From CAITUY01 sp964611575 (GTDB lineage Bacteria; Verrucomicrobiota; Kiritimatiellia; CAIKKV01; CAITUY01): a DNA stretch of 64,000 nt. Position numbers and translations under genes: made by a program. The DNA lies in NCBI GenBank assembly GCA_964611575.1, contig CAZTAJ010000003.1, positions 1 to 64,000 on the forward strand, in the 5' to 3' direction. A model generated the notes under the pieces. It was not told the DNA's origin. It ran no database searches and was given only the letters and a program-made list of their open reading frames with translations. Below, in pieces: positions 35,851 through 44,115 of the stretch (positions within the stretch are counted from its first letter, which is position 1; every line of letters begins with the position of its first letter).

Positions 35851-36792
35851 ATGACACCTGGCGTTACATTCAGACAACTTTTTGAGGTTCTCGAGAAGAT
35901 CCCTGGATTGCAGCGTACGGACTGGGAGCACAATCAATCCGGAGCGGACAGGGGGCTTGAGAGCGTACTTATTCAGAGAACCACGCGCGAAGTGGCGACG
36001 TATGCGCTGGTTCAACTCCGATTTGTGACGATGCCGGAACTGCTGGCCAATGACAATCCCATTCGCGACGAAACACAGACGGCCGAACTACTCTCTTGGG
36101 CAAGGAGTCAAGGGCCCGGCGGGTCCATGATGATGAAGGTCGTAACGAACACAACGGCTCCAAGTGATCGGCGTCGGATCGGCGCGCTGGCAGTGCTGAG
36201 GTACTACCACAACAGGGAAGATGACAATCCGGTGGTCAAACGCCCATGGACAGACGAAGGCATGAACAAGCTTCCGACTCTCGACGTCAGTAGCCTTTTG
36301 GTCTATCCCACGTCTGGCGACTTCTGGGGAAAGAAATTCGAAACCATCCGACGTTTAGCGGACACCGTCCTCAGGATGAATCTGCCGAAGCTGTCCAGTG
36401 ATCAGGTGCTATGGGACCTGAGAAGCGTCAAAGGGGTAGGCCCACAAACGGCCAGCATGGTCGCTCTATTCTGGCTCGCGAGGCCGATACCAATCATCGA
36501 CAGCTATCTGACCAGATTACTCGTGAGTCACGGACTCGTGCCTGGCACGTTGGATGGCAGTCTCGCTCAGGATGACCTGAGGCGCCACCTCATCCTTTGG
36601 GCACAGGAAATGGCTGTGAGTAGACCTGACTGGCCCGCGCACCGATTACTTAGCGCGCTGTATCTCTGGGCGTGCGAAGTCGGCCGCTTGCACTGTACCT
36701 GCGCCAAGTTACCGTCATCGAACTGTCCCGTTCGACGATTGCTGAATCACATCAGCGGGCGGGTTGCTTCTATCCAAGACATCAGGCAATGA
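35851..36792 (+). CDS. HhH-GPD family DNA glycosylase / endonuclease III-like
   Basis: A 313-residue protein with the helix-hairpin-helix 'LRSVKGVGPQTASMVALFW' near residue 196 and the following 'PIPIIDSYLTRLL', whose aspartate matches the catalytic Asp of the HhH-GPD family. The C-terminus 'LHCTCAKLPSSNCPVRRL' has three cysteines where EndoIII/MutY carry a four-cysteine [4Fe-4S] loop, so an intact cluster is doubtful. Start 35851 is chosen for its AGGAGG with a 6-base spacer; the frame continues upstream to 35524 but would overlap the NERD gene. Its 3' end overlaps the convergent integrase gene by 78 bases. Base excision on modified or damaged (possibly phage) DNA is the likely chemistry; the substrate is unknown. 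Confidence 0.8.
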   Translation: MTPGVTFRQLFEVLEKIPGLQRTDWEHNQSGADRGLESVLIQRTTREVATYALVQLRFVTMPELLANDNPIRDETQTAELLSWARSQGPGGSMMMKVVTNTTAPSDRRRIGALAVLRYYHNREDDNPVVKRPWTDEGMNKLPTLDVSSLLVYPTSGDFWGKKFETIRRLADTVLRMNLPKLSSDQVLWDLRSVKGVGPQTASMVALFWLARPIPIIDSYLTRLLVSHGLVPGTLDGSLAQDDLRRHLILWAQEMAVSRPDWPAHRLLSALYLWACEVGRLHCTCAKLPSSNCPVRRLLNHISGRVASIQDIRQ

Positions 36793-37998
36793 GGACACCC
36801 ACTTCCTCTCGCTATCTGCGTCAATGTGCGTGTAGATCGCATTCACCTCCACGCTGGAATGGCCCATGATGGAGCGGGCAATGGCCTCGGGGCAACCTTG
36901 CTGCTTCAAGATGGAGACGAAATTGTAGCGCAGGGAATGAAAGTCGATCTCGGACTTATGAAGTTTTGCCGGATGCTCGGACATGTATTCCACGCCTGTC
37001 CTTTCTGCTTGCCGCTTCGCCCTCCTTCTCTTCACGTAGCGCCGGTTTATGTCGTATCGGTTGTCCTTCCTTAAGCTGGCTCTGACAAGCGCCTTACGAA
37101 ACGCCTCGCTTGCCCTGTGATGACTCTTGTAGAAAGTCGGAAAAACCGGACCACCAAGACTCTTGACCCGGGCATCAATATGAGGTGAGAGCGTACTGTG
37201 GGTGTCAGGTAACTCAGTCGCTCTCAATTCGTAGGCAGACTGTAGTTCATCCAACAGACGCGGATGGACGGCAATCTCCATGTGCTTGCCACGCCGCTTG
37301 CTCATTCGCCACCGAATGACTCGGTTCTGGAAGTCAACATTTGACCACGTGAGGCACACAATGTCGCTTAACCTCAGCGCCCCGGCATAGAGGCCAATGG
37401 TGGCAAGCAGTCTGACATGGCCAGTAAGCGACACGAACAAATCACGAAGCTCTGTCTCAGTGAACGGACGACGTACGGATGGAGATTCGGGAAGGATGGG
37501 AATCCCAACTGTGACATCCTGAAGAGCGAAGCCATCACGCACCGCAGATCGGAAGACGCTTCGGAGCCGGCGCAGATAGCCGTTGTGCGTGCGGGCGTTG
37601 AAACGGTCAGCGACGTGATCGAGAAAGCACCGAAGCATGTTCCGGTCAAGTTGGGATATGGTCGTAGCATGAGGAAAGTTATGCCTGAGCCAATCAACAA
37701 ACCTCTTGTCACGGGAGCAATACAACTCTCTCGTCCTTTCCGCCACGTGTTTGCGACGGCTCTCAAAAATGACTTCGACAGCAATTGGACGTATGGTTTC
37801 AGACTCGATCGCTCGCGCCAGTTTCTGCGATACGGTGCCGGTCTCGGCTTGCTGTACAAGAACAAGTTCAACTTCGCGAAGTTGAAGCTGCGCCTTCCCC
37901 TCGTCGTCAGTACCTGTTGATTTACGGACTTGTTTCCCGCCGATGCTATAGCGGATCCACCAGTTATCAGAACCGGGTTGTTTGAACAGTGTAGCCAT
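36715..37998 (-). CDS. int: Tyrosine recombinase (island integrase)
   Basis: A 427-residue phage/XerC-type integrase. The N-terminal arm begins 'MATLFKQPGSDNWWIRYSI'; a SAM-like core-binding domain follows ('VDWLRHNFPHATTISQLD'). The catalytic domain has Arg in 'GALRLSDIVCLTW', HxxR in 'DFHSLRYNFVS', His in 'SIMGHSSVEVN' and the nucleophile in 'AIYTHIDADSERKW', so all catalytic residues are present and it should be active. Its start is about 150 bases from the truncated tRNA-Val(TAC), the usual place for an element integrase next to its attachment site. It is the clearest mark of the right end of the island. Confidence 0.92.
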   Translation of the reverse strand: MATLFKQPGSDNWWIRYSIGGKQVRKSTGTDDEGKAQLQLREVELVLVQQAETGTVSQKLARAIESETIRPIAVEVIFESRRKHVAERTRELYCSRDKRFVDWLRHNFPHATTISQLDRNMLRCFLDHVADRFNARTHNGYLRRLRSVFRSAVRDGFALQDVTVGIPILPESPSVRRPFTETELRDLFVSLTGHVRLLATIGLYAGALRLSDIVCLTWSNVDFQNRVIRWRMSKRRGKHMEIAVHPRLLDELQSAYELRATELPDTHSTLSPHIDARVKSLGGPVFPTFYKSHHRASEAFRKALVRASLRKDNRYDINRRYVKRRRAKRQAERTGVEYMSEHPAKLHKSEIDFHSLRYNFVSILKQQGCPEAIARSIMGHSSVEVNAIYTHIDADSERKWVSSLPDVLDRSNPPADVIQQSSNGTVR

Positions 37999-38156
37999 GT
38001 CGTGCGCCCTTCTGGTGTCTCCTGGCCATCTCTGAACCTGATGGTCCGTTTGCTGAACAATTTAGCATAGTTCAGCATAGCAAGGAAAGCCAAAACGGCA
38101 GACAAATGCACTATTTTGCTACATTTGGCCACTTATTTGTTGATTAAGCGTGGATA

Positions 38157-38202
38157 CATCCAGCGTGTAAAGCTGGCGCTCTGCCAATTGAGCTAACCGC
38201 CC
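38157..38202 (-). pseudogene. Truncated tRNA-Val(TAC), 5' half only; attachment site of the island
   Basis: Reading on the minus strand from 38202, the acceptor GGGCGGT, D arm (GCTC...GAGC) and anticodon arm CCAGC-TTTACAC-GCTGG fold correctly and give anticodon TAC (valine). After 'ATG' of the variable loop the match ends: no T arm (TTCGA) or 3' acceptor strand follows. The integrase gene begins about 150 bases further on, so recombination probably occurred near the anticodon arm. Either the host copy was split here, or this 5' half was displaced and a complete tRNA exists at the far end of the element. Confidence 0.8.
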
Positions 38203-38269
38203 GTCGGAAGGATCAGGGCAGGCATGATGAGGGATGGGTGGCGGGCATTCAAGGCAGAATCGGCCGCCA

Positions 38270-39484
38270 TCAGACCGATGGCCGCCGCAGTCCCCCGCGC
38301 AAACCCCATACGCCCAGGAACAGAGCCGCCACCAGGGCCGCACCCGCGCAAACCAGCAACGGCGCCATCCCGCTGCCCGTCTTGTCCCATAACCAGCCCG
38401 TGAACAGGCTGGCCACAATCAGCAGCACCCCCTCAACCATCCCCCAGAATCCAAACGCCGTGCCCCGCTGCCCTTCCGGAACGAGATCCGCAATCACCGC
38501 CTTCCCCGCCCCCTCAGTCAACCCGTAGAAGCAGCCGTAGGCCACAAACAACGCCCAGACACTCCACGCCGGCCGGCTGAAGGCAAAGCCCACATAGACC
38601 AGCGCATACACCCCCCACCCCGCCACCAGCACCGGCAGCCGGCCAATGCGGTCGGACAACTTGCCGCCCCAGACCGAGGTGCCGGTCTTGATCAGGTGCA
38701 ACAACGCCCATAGCAACGGCAACAACGCGATGCGCACCCCCATGTCCTGCGCGCGCAGCAACAGGAACGCATCGCTCGAATTGGCGATGGCAAACAGGGA
38801 CGCCGCCGCCACATAGAGAAAGTATTCGCGCGGCAACTGGCCCACACCCGCAAACGGGTTGCGCACGGGCTTGGGCGCCACCACACGATCCTCCCGGTCG
38901 CGGACAAAGAAGACGATCGTGAGCACCGACAGCACCCCCGGAATGAAGGCCCACAGAATCGCCTTGCGCATGGCCGGCAGGTCGCTGCCCAGCCAGTACA
39001 GCAGGCCAAACCCGATCAACCCGCCCACCATCGCGCCGGCATGATCCATCCCGCGTTGAAATCCGAACGCATGCCCGCGCATCGACTTGTCCGAGAAGTC
39101 CGCCACCAAGGCATCCCGCGGCGCCGTGCGGATGCCTTTCCCGATCCGGTCAAGCACCCGCACGACCAGCACGAACACGGACCCCCGCGCGAAGGCTACG
39201 AGGGGCTTGAACAGGGTGGATAACGTGTAACCGGCCAGGACCAGCCACTTGCGGTTGCGAACCCGGTCGGCCAGCGAGCCGGCGAAAAGTTTGATGATCG
39301 CCGGTAATCCCTCGGCGATCCCCTCAATGGCCCCGATCATCGCCCGCGACGCGCCAAGCTGCATGAGGAAGGCGGGCATGATCGGATACAGGATCTCGCT
39401 GCCCATATCCGTGAAGAAACTGACAAAGCCGGTGGCTTTCACCACACGGTGCAGACGGGGGCGGGCGGTAGTGTCGGTGGTCAT
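38270..39484 (-). CDS. MFS transporter
   Basis: A 404-residue major facilitator with about twelve hydrophobic segments. The loop motif 'GSLADRVRNRKWL' between helices 2 and 3 and 'RVLDRIGKGIRTAPRDALVA' near residue 105 are characteristic of a common bacterial MFS group; 'GKLSDRIGRLPVLV' is the matching motif in the second half. It lies downstream of a polyol dehydrogenase-like gene and a PfkB kinase on the same strand, suggesting import of the polyol or sugar used by them. The substrate cannot be read from the sequence. The truncated tRNA-Val lies 67 bases downstream. Confidence 0.85.
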   Translation of the reverse strand: MTTDTTARPRLHRVVKATGFVSFFTDMGSEILYPIMPAFLMQLGASRAMIGAIEGIAEGLPAIIKLFAGSLADRVRNRKWLVLAGYTLSTLFKPLVAFARGSVFVLVVRVLDRIGKGIRTAPRDALVADFSDKSMRGHAFGFQRGMDHAGAMVGGLIGFGLLYWLGSDLPAMRKAILWAFIPGVLSVLTIVFFVRDREDRVVAPKPVRNPFAGVGQLPREYFLYVAAASLFAIANSSDAFLLLRAQDMGVRIALLPLLWALLHLIKTGTSVWGGKLSDRIGRLPVLVAGWGVYALVYVGFAFSRPAWSVWALFVAYGCFYGLTEGAGKAVIADLVPEGQRGTAFGFWGMVEGVLLIVASLFTGWLWDKTGSGMAPLLVCAGAALVAALFLGVWGLRGGLRRPSV

Positions 39485-39488
39485 GTTT

Positions 39489-39518
39489 GCTGAGTGTTCG
39501 GTGTTCAGTGTTCGGGGG
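39489..39518. repeat. Degenerate short tandem repeat (TGTTCAG/GTGTTCGG type)
   Basis: Short imperfect tandem units 'GAGTGTTCGGTGTTCAGTG...' fill the space just upstream of the MFS gene. They belong to the same backbone repeat family as the GGGTTCA arrays further right. Confidence 0.5.
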
Positions 39519-39563
39519 AAATTGTGCCCTCACCCCATGTCCCGGCCCGGGCCCGGCCGGTTC

Positions 39564-40775
39564 TCACTCCATGAGCCGGTCCGCCATGCGTTCCGCTTCA
39601 TTGGCCGGTGCATGGCCATCCTTAACCCACAGCTCCGACAGCAACTCGCGGGCATCCTTTCCTGGATGCTCGCGTTGCAGCAGCGCCAGGGCGGCTTTCG
39701 CCCCTCGCGCATAGCGCTCAGGCTCGATCCCCGCCTCCAGCACGCGCCTCATCGTTCCCACCAGCCGGTCGTCCCATCCGAGTTTCCGACGCGGATCGCG
39801 GATGATGCGATCGACACGGTCACGCAGGTAGGGATTGACCATGCGGATCATCAGGTCGTCGACATACGCGCGATACCCGGCCTCGGTGAACAGGGCATCG
39901 ATCCCGCGATGCCGCGCCCGCATGGCGCCGCCGGACTCGATCAGGAAGGCATCGCGCACCAGACGCATCAGGGACTCGTCGCCGGCCGCATCGGACATGT
40001 ATGCCAGGCCGCGCTCGTGGGCCAGGTAGCCCAACAGGGCATGCGTGGCGTTGTGCCCGTACAGTTTCGCCTCCTCGAAGGGCAACAGATCGTCCTTCTC
40101 CGCCAGCACGGTCAGCCCCCGCTGGAATCCGGGCAGCGTGATGCGGCTGATCAGGATGCGGTTGAACGCCTCGACCAGGATCGTCTTCGGCATGTCCGGC
40201 GTCATCGGCACAAGTTTCACGGCGCCGCCCTCGGCCGGCGTCGCCAGCACCTGGCTCATCTTCCCGATGACTGTGTTCAGGAACTGGACATGAGGACTCA
40301 AGTCCGTGCCGCCCGCATGCGCCTGGACCTTGGCCTGGAGAATTTCCGCCGCGTGGTTGTGGTTCTCGGCGGCGTAGACGACGCAGGCCGGTCCGCCACG
40401 GCGCGCCTTGAGCATCAGTCCTTCGGCCAGCACGCGCGCCACCGAGGCCGCGCCGCGGTCGAAGAACTCCACGCTGGGCAGGGCCGTGGCGAGTTCCTGC
40501 GCCCCGGCCACCGCCTCCACCAGCGCCTGCCTGTCCGCCGGCGTCATGGGATTGAGCATTTCCACACCCGCCACGTCGTGCTGCTCGACACCGCCGGCGG
40601 TTGCCACATTGAGGGCGTAGCGTCCCCCCGCCCGACGCAGGCCTTCAACCGTCTCCGCGACGACCTCCGCCACGACAAAGCGTGTGAATGCCCCGGAGCG
40701 GGCCGCCTCATAGAGGAACAGGCCGCTTTGGATGGGACCAAACCCGAACCCGACAAATGTGCGTGTGTTGTCCAT
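39564..40775 (-). CDS. Mannitol dehydrogenase-family NAD-dependent oxidoreductase
   Basis: A 403-residue protein starting 'MDNTRTFVGFGFGPIQSGLF', a Rossmann-type dinucleotide site, with 'VVYAAENHNHAAEIL' further on and the C-terminal catalytic domain 'KLYGHNATHALLGYLAHE'. Together these resemble mannitol and mannitol-1-phosphate dehydrogenases, whose catalytic Lys/Asn/His lie in this last region. Start 40775 has GAAGGA just upstream; a frame to 40799 also exists. Between a PfkB kinase and an MFS transporter on one strand, it probably oxidises a polyol to a ketose that the kinase then phosphorylates. The exact substrate is not predictable. Confidence 0.65.
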   Translation of the reverse strand: MDNTRTFVGFGFGPIQSGLFLYEAARSGAFTRFVVAEVVAETVEGLRRAGGRYALNVATAGGVEQHDVAGVEMLNPMTPADRQALVEAVAGAQELATALPSVEFFDRGAASVARVLAEGLMLKARRGGPACVVYAAENHNHAAEILQAKVQAHAGGTDLSPHVQFLNTVIGKMSQVLATPAEGGAVKLVPMTPDMPKTILVEAFNRILISRITLPGFQRGLTVLAEKDDLLPFEEAKLYGHNATHALLGYLAHERGLAYMSDAAGDESLMRLVRDAFLIESGGAMRARHRGIDALFTEAGYRAYVDDLMIRMVNPYLRDRVDRIIRDPRRKLGWDDRLVGTMRRVLEAGIEPERYARGAKAALALLQREHPGKDARELLSELWVKDGHAPANEAERMADRLME

Positions 40776-40800
40776 GGTTCCTTCGCGTTGCTCAGTCACA

Positions 40801-40822
40801 AGGGTTCAGGGTTCAGGGTTCA
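40801..40822. repeat. (GGGTTCA)n tandem repeat
   Basis: Three heptamers of GGGTTCA lie between the dehydrogenase and PfkB genes, followed by 'CTGACACCTGAAACCTG'. This is one of several copies in backbone intergenic gaps; none is seen in the island. Confidence 0.7.
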
Positions 40823-40900
40823 ACGAGTTGATGCTGCATCCGTCTTCCTGACACCTGAAACCTGGTTTTCTCGACCGTCCACAACTCCATCAGGCCAGCA

Positions 40901-42094
40901 TCACCCGCCCGTCCCATCATCCGGCCCGCGCCAGGCGCCTGACGCGAGTCGCACCCAACCGGCCCCCGGTGATTCATCGTTGAATCGGGGCCAGCCTGCG
41001 GCCTGCCGGGCGGCGACAGCCGTCCACGACGGAACGCCGCTGGTGGCGTCAGCCTGTTCGACACTGCAGGCGCCCACGGCCACCGCCGCGTTGACGGCCT
41101 GTTCCGGCGTCATACCCGCCTGCACGGCCATCAGGAACCCGGCGATCGTACAGTCGCCCGACCCCGTGGTGCCCACCACCTGTGCCTGGTAGCACGGCGC
41201 CAGCAGCCGCCGGCCGAGCCAATCGGGACCCACGCTCCCGCGCCCCATGGCCGCCAGCCGCTGCCGCGAACGCGTGGTGGCCAGGTAGAAGCCGCGATCG
41301 CCCAGCTTGAGACCCACGACCGCCGCGCCCCAGTCGAACAGGCGGCCGGCCAGCGTGTCCAGCAACGCCGGGTCCGCGCCGGCCACGATCCGCGCGCCGT
41401 GCCGGGCCTCGATCTGCTCATAGTGCCGCCGGTCGAGCATGAAGAGCATCTCATCGAAACTGGGCAGGAACACATCCACCTGGGGCAGCACCCGCTCCAG
41501 CAGCGCCGGCCAGTCGACCCGCCCGGCGGGCGAATCGGGATCCGGTCGCGCCATGTCCAGCGACGTGGTGACGCCCGCTGCCTTCACGCGCCTGAGCAGC
41601 GTTTCCAGTTCCGCGCCGCCTTGCTCGTACATGCGCCGCATGAGCGGCGGGTAACCGAAATGCAGGAGTTTCAAATCGCGCAACGCGGCGGCATCGATGT
41701 CCTCCGGACCGAAGCTGTCGTTGGCGCCGGGGCAGTGCAGGAACACGCGATCGGTGCCGGGCGGACTGATCACCACGGTGTAGGAGGTCGGCTCCCGGCC
41801 GACGACCAGTCCCGCCGCCAGGCCGGGCCCCGCCTGTTCGAGCAGCCCGCGCACCACGGCGCCGAGGTGATCGGACCCGGTCTTTCCCATCAGCCGCACG
41901 GGCACGCCGAGCCGGTGCAGCGCCAGGCCGGTATTGGAGACCGCGCCGCCGGTGGCCAGCACGGCGGCGCCCACATCGATCAGTTTGCCGGGAATCAGGA
42001 ACCGGTCGAGAGGCGTCGCCCCCGTGCCATGAATGGTCGGAATGATGTCGAGACAGATATGGCCGGCCACGGCCACGGCAGGATGTGCAGTCAT
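40901..42094 (-). CDS. PfkB-family carbohydrate kinase
   Basis: A 397-residue ribokinase/fructokinase-type enzyme. It begins 'VAVAGHICLDIIPTIHGTG', has 'TGGAVSNTGLALHRLG' (sugar-binding signature 1) and the catalytic 'GTTGSGDCTIAGFLMAV', with Asp as the base and the anion hole GSGD where GAGD is usual. Length is a little above the 300-350 typical of the family because of a C-terminal extension. Probably phosphorylates the ketose produced by the dehydrogenase encoded next. Specificity is not predictable from sequence. Confidence 0.85.
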   Translation of the reverse strand: MTAHPAVAVAGHICLDIIPTIHGTGATPLDRFLIPGKLIDVGAAVLATGGAVSNTGLALHRLGVPVRLMGKTGSDHLGAVVRGLLEQAGPGLAAGLVVGREPTSYTVVISPPGTDRVFLHCPGANDSFGPEDIDAAALRDLKLLHFGYPPLMRRMYEQGGAELETLLRRVKAAGVTTSLDMARPDPDSPAGRVDWPALLERVLPQVDVFLPSFDEMLFMLDRRHYEQIEARHGARIVAGADPALLDTLAGRLFDWGAAVVGLKLGDRGFYLATTRSRQRLAAMGRGSVGPDWLGRRLLAPCYQAQVVGTTGSGDCTIAGFLMAVQAGMTPEQAVNAAVAVGACSVEQADATSGVPSWTAVAARQAAGWPRFNDESPGAGWVRLASGAWRGPDDGTGG

Positions 42095-42141
42095 AAAGAC
42101 CTCGCTCGGAAACGGGCCGCACTATGCCACAGCCCCCAAGG

Positions 42142-42564
42142 TCAAGTCGAGCCGATTGGCGGCGATTCCATGAGCATCCGGGCCATGGAGGTGGCGGAGA
42201 GCACGTCACGGATCGACAGCACACTCATGAGCTTCCCACGGTGGACCACCGGCAGGTGGCGGATGCCGTGCTTCATCATGAGCCCGGCGCAATCGTCCAC
42301 CGGTTGGTCGGGACGGACCTTGACGATGCGCCGGCTCATGATCGTCCGGACGGGCGTCTCTTTCGAGGTGCGCCCCTTGAGGATGACCTTGCGGGCGTAA
42401 TCGCGCTCGGAAACAATGCCCAGCAACCGGCCGTTCTCAACCACCATCAAGGCACCAACGTCCGCCGCTTCCATGCGCCGGATGGCCTCAAACACGGTCT
42501 CGTCCGGCCCGATGGTGTGGCACGCGCCGCCGATCCGGGTCAACAGGTCATGAATGGTTTCCAT
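42142..42564 (-). CDS. Paired CBS-domain protein
   Basis: A 140-residue protein made only of two CBS repeats: 'VFEAIRRMEAADVGALMVVE' with 'GIVSERDYARKVI', and 'VRPDQPVDDCAGLMMKHGIR' with 'HLPVVHRGKLMSVLSIRDVL'. Such stand-alone CBS pairs bind adenosine nucleotides and often regulate a partner. It sits between the hyp cluster and the PfkB kinase, separated from the former by a repeat-filled gap, so its partner is unclear. The family is certain from the two repeats. Confidence 0.9.
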   Translation of the reverse strand: METIHDLLTRIGGACHTIGPDETVFEAIRRMEAADVGALMVVENGRLLGIVSERDYARKVILKGRTSKETPVRTIMSRRIVKVRPDQPVDDCAGLMMKHGIRHLPVVHRGKLMSVLSIRDVLSATSMARMLMESPPIGST

Positions 42565-42570
42565 GATTAC

Positions 42571-42799
42571 GAATCCAGAATTCAGTAGTCAGTAGTCAGA
42601 AGTCAGATGTCAGAATTCAGAATTCAGAAGCAAACCACACCAGCGGCTACCTGACCGGCCACGGTGCGCGTCCCCGCATAGCGCGAATTCAAATGACGTC
42701 TTTGATCTGACTTCCGTCTCCTGACTTCTGACTTCTGTCTCCTGACATCTGACCTCTGCCCTCTGCCCTCTGATCTCTGTCCTCTGTCCTCTGCCCTCA
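42571..42799. repeat. Inverted pair of degenerate tandem repeats (AAGTCAGA / TCTGACTT type)
   Basis: Tract 42571-42630 is built from 'AGTCAGAAGTCAGATGTCAGAATTCAG'-like units; tract 42708-42799 is the opposite orientation ('CTGACTTCTGACTTCTGTCTC...'). They bracket about 77 bases of unrelated sequence between the CBS gene and hypB. A long imperfect hairpin could form. It is not a CRISPR: there are no fixed-length repeats or spacers. Confidence 0.65.
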
Positions 42800-43558
42800 C
42801 CCCGCAAGCTTCTCGAGATACTCGATCCAGGCATCCATGCCCTGGCCGGTCTTGGCGCTCAATTCGAACACATACACGCCGGGCCGGATTCGCCGCAGGG
42901 ACTCGCGGCACAGGCTCAGGCTCCAGTCCAGATGCGGCGCCAGGTCCATCTTCGTGAGCACCACCACCGGCGCCTGGCTGAAGAGCGTGGGATACTTGAC
43001 CGGCTTGTCCTCCCCCTCGGTCGTGGAGAGCAGCGCCACCTTGAACGTCTCGCCCAGGTCGAACGCCGCCGGGCACACGAGATTGCCCACGTTTTCGATG
43101 AACAGGAGCTTGACCCCCGCTCCCGCCACCTCGGGCAGCAACTCGCCCACCCGCCTGGCATCGAGATGGCACGCGTTTCGGGTTTCGATCTGCCGCACCT
43201 CGGCCCCCTTGCCTATCAGGCGCCGTGCATCGTTGTCCGTCCGCTGGTCACCCGTGATGACCGCGCACGCCACCCGCCCTCTCAGGCGTTCCAGCGTACG
43301 TTCGAGTAAATAGGTTTTGCCGGAGCCGGGCGACGAGATGAGGTTGATCGCGACGATCCCCCGGGCATTCAGCCAGGACCGATTCTCCTCGGCCTGGGCG
43401 TCGTTCTCCGAAAGCACCTTGCGCTCCAGCGTCAGCGTCCGCCGCGTGGGCGTCCCGTGATCGTGATCGTGGGGATGATCGTGATCATGGGTGTGCCCAA
43501 CGCCATGTACATGATCATGATCGTGATCGACATCGCCGCAACCGCAGTCTTTACACAT
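42797..43558 (-). CDS. hypB: Hydrogenase nickel incorporation GTPase HypB
   Basis: A 253-residue HypB. It starts 'MCKDCGCGDVDHDHDH', the high-affinity CxxCxC nickel site followed by a histidine-rich nickel-storage stretch. The G domain has 'LISSPGSGKTYLLERTL' (P-loop), metal-binding residues in 'ETRNACHLDARRV', 'LLFIENVGNLVCPAAFDLGE' and the guanine motif 'VVLTKMDLAPHLDW'. Start 43558 is preceded by GAGGGG; the longer frame to 43657 lacks family support. It works with HypA to deliver nickel to [NiFe]-hydrogenase large subunits. It lies 3' to hypA, separated by a hairpin-rich gap. Confidence 0.95.
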   Translation of the reverse strand: MCKDCGCGDVDHDHDHVHGVGHTHDHDHPHDHDHGTPTRRTLTLERKVLSENDAQAEENRSWLNARGIVAINLISSPGSGKTYLLERTLERLRGRVACAVITGDQRTDNDARRLIGKGAEVRQIETRNACHLDARRVGELLPEVAGAGVKLLFIENVGNLVCPAAFDLGETFKVALLSTTEGEDKPVKYPTLFSQAPVVVLTKMDLAPHLDWSLSLCRESLRRIRPGVYVFELSAKTGQGMDAWIEYLEKLAG

Positions 43559-43622
43559 GGTCAGTTTCCCCTCTTCAATCACGGACCGACGATTCCGAAG
43601 CGCGATCAAGCGCATCCACTCA

Positions 43623-43697
43623 GGGAGGGACGGCGTGTCGCCGTCCGCGGCGCGCAACAGGCGCGCCCTCCCCTGCGGGAACGGGCAGCAGCCCGTT
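43623..43697. other. Compact hairpin cluster between hypA and hypB
   Basis: A three-way-junction-like fold: outer stem GGGAGG (43623-43628) with CCTCCC (43667-43672), inner hairpins GACGGCG-TGT-CGCCGTC (43629-43645) and GGCGCG-loop-CGCGCC (43649-43667, sharing its last base with the outer stem). A separate hairpin AACGGGC-AGCA-GCCCGTT spans 43680-43697. No T-run follows. It may be a backbone repeat or an mRNA stability/processing element. Confidence 0.45.
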
Positions 43698-43725
43698 ACT
43701 CCAACTTAACGGGTCCTGGCTGAAT

Positions 43726-44097
43726 TCACGGTTCTTCATGCGCCTCTCCCGTCTCCGTTTCGATCTCGGCGGATCGGATGTAAAGCTCGCGGCCTGCCTC
43801 AATCTCGACCTCATGGCTCCCGCAGGCCGCACAGTAAACAAACGGCGCATCCGGGACGGACACGTCTCCACAGGCCTTGCACCGCACCGAAGCGGCCACG
43901 GACTCCACCTCCAATGCCGACCCCGCGAGCAGGGTTTCTTCCGACGCCAACGGAAACACCATGCGAAGCGCTTCGGGATCGACTCCCGAAAGGGCTCCGA
44001 CCACCACCCGGATCGACAGGACCCGCGTCGCGCCCTGCGCCTTCGCGGCGGCCCCCACCTGGTCGATCAGCGCCTGGGCTATGGAGAGTTCGTGCAT
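43726..44097 (-). CDS. hypA: Hydrogenase/urease nickel metallochaperone HypA
   Basis: A 123-residue HypA with the invariant 'MHELSIAQALIDQV' start, whose His2 binds nickel, and a zinc ribbon built from 'VRCKACGD' and 'VYCAACGS'. Length and architecture match the family exactly. It passes nickel to HypB during [NiFe]-hydrogenase assembly. It is the first gene after a 282-base gap containing repeats, so it may have its own promoter although the orientation matches the rest of the hyp cluster. Confidence 0.95.
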   Translation of the reverse strand: MHELSIAQALIDQVGAAAKAQGATRVLSIRVVVGALSGVDPEALRMVFPLASEETLLAGSALEVESVAASVRCKACGDVSVPDAPFVYCAACGSHEVEIEAGRELYIRSAEIETETGEAHEEP

Positions 44098-44115
44098 CGC
44101 AGACTCAGGTGGGGA

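Noticed and set aside
38140..38202. Intact tRNA-Val gene
   Set aside because: There is no T arm or 3' acceptor strand after the anticodon arm, so it is a fragment.
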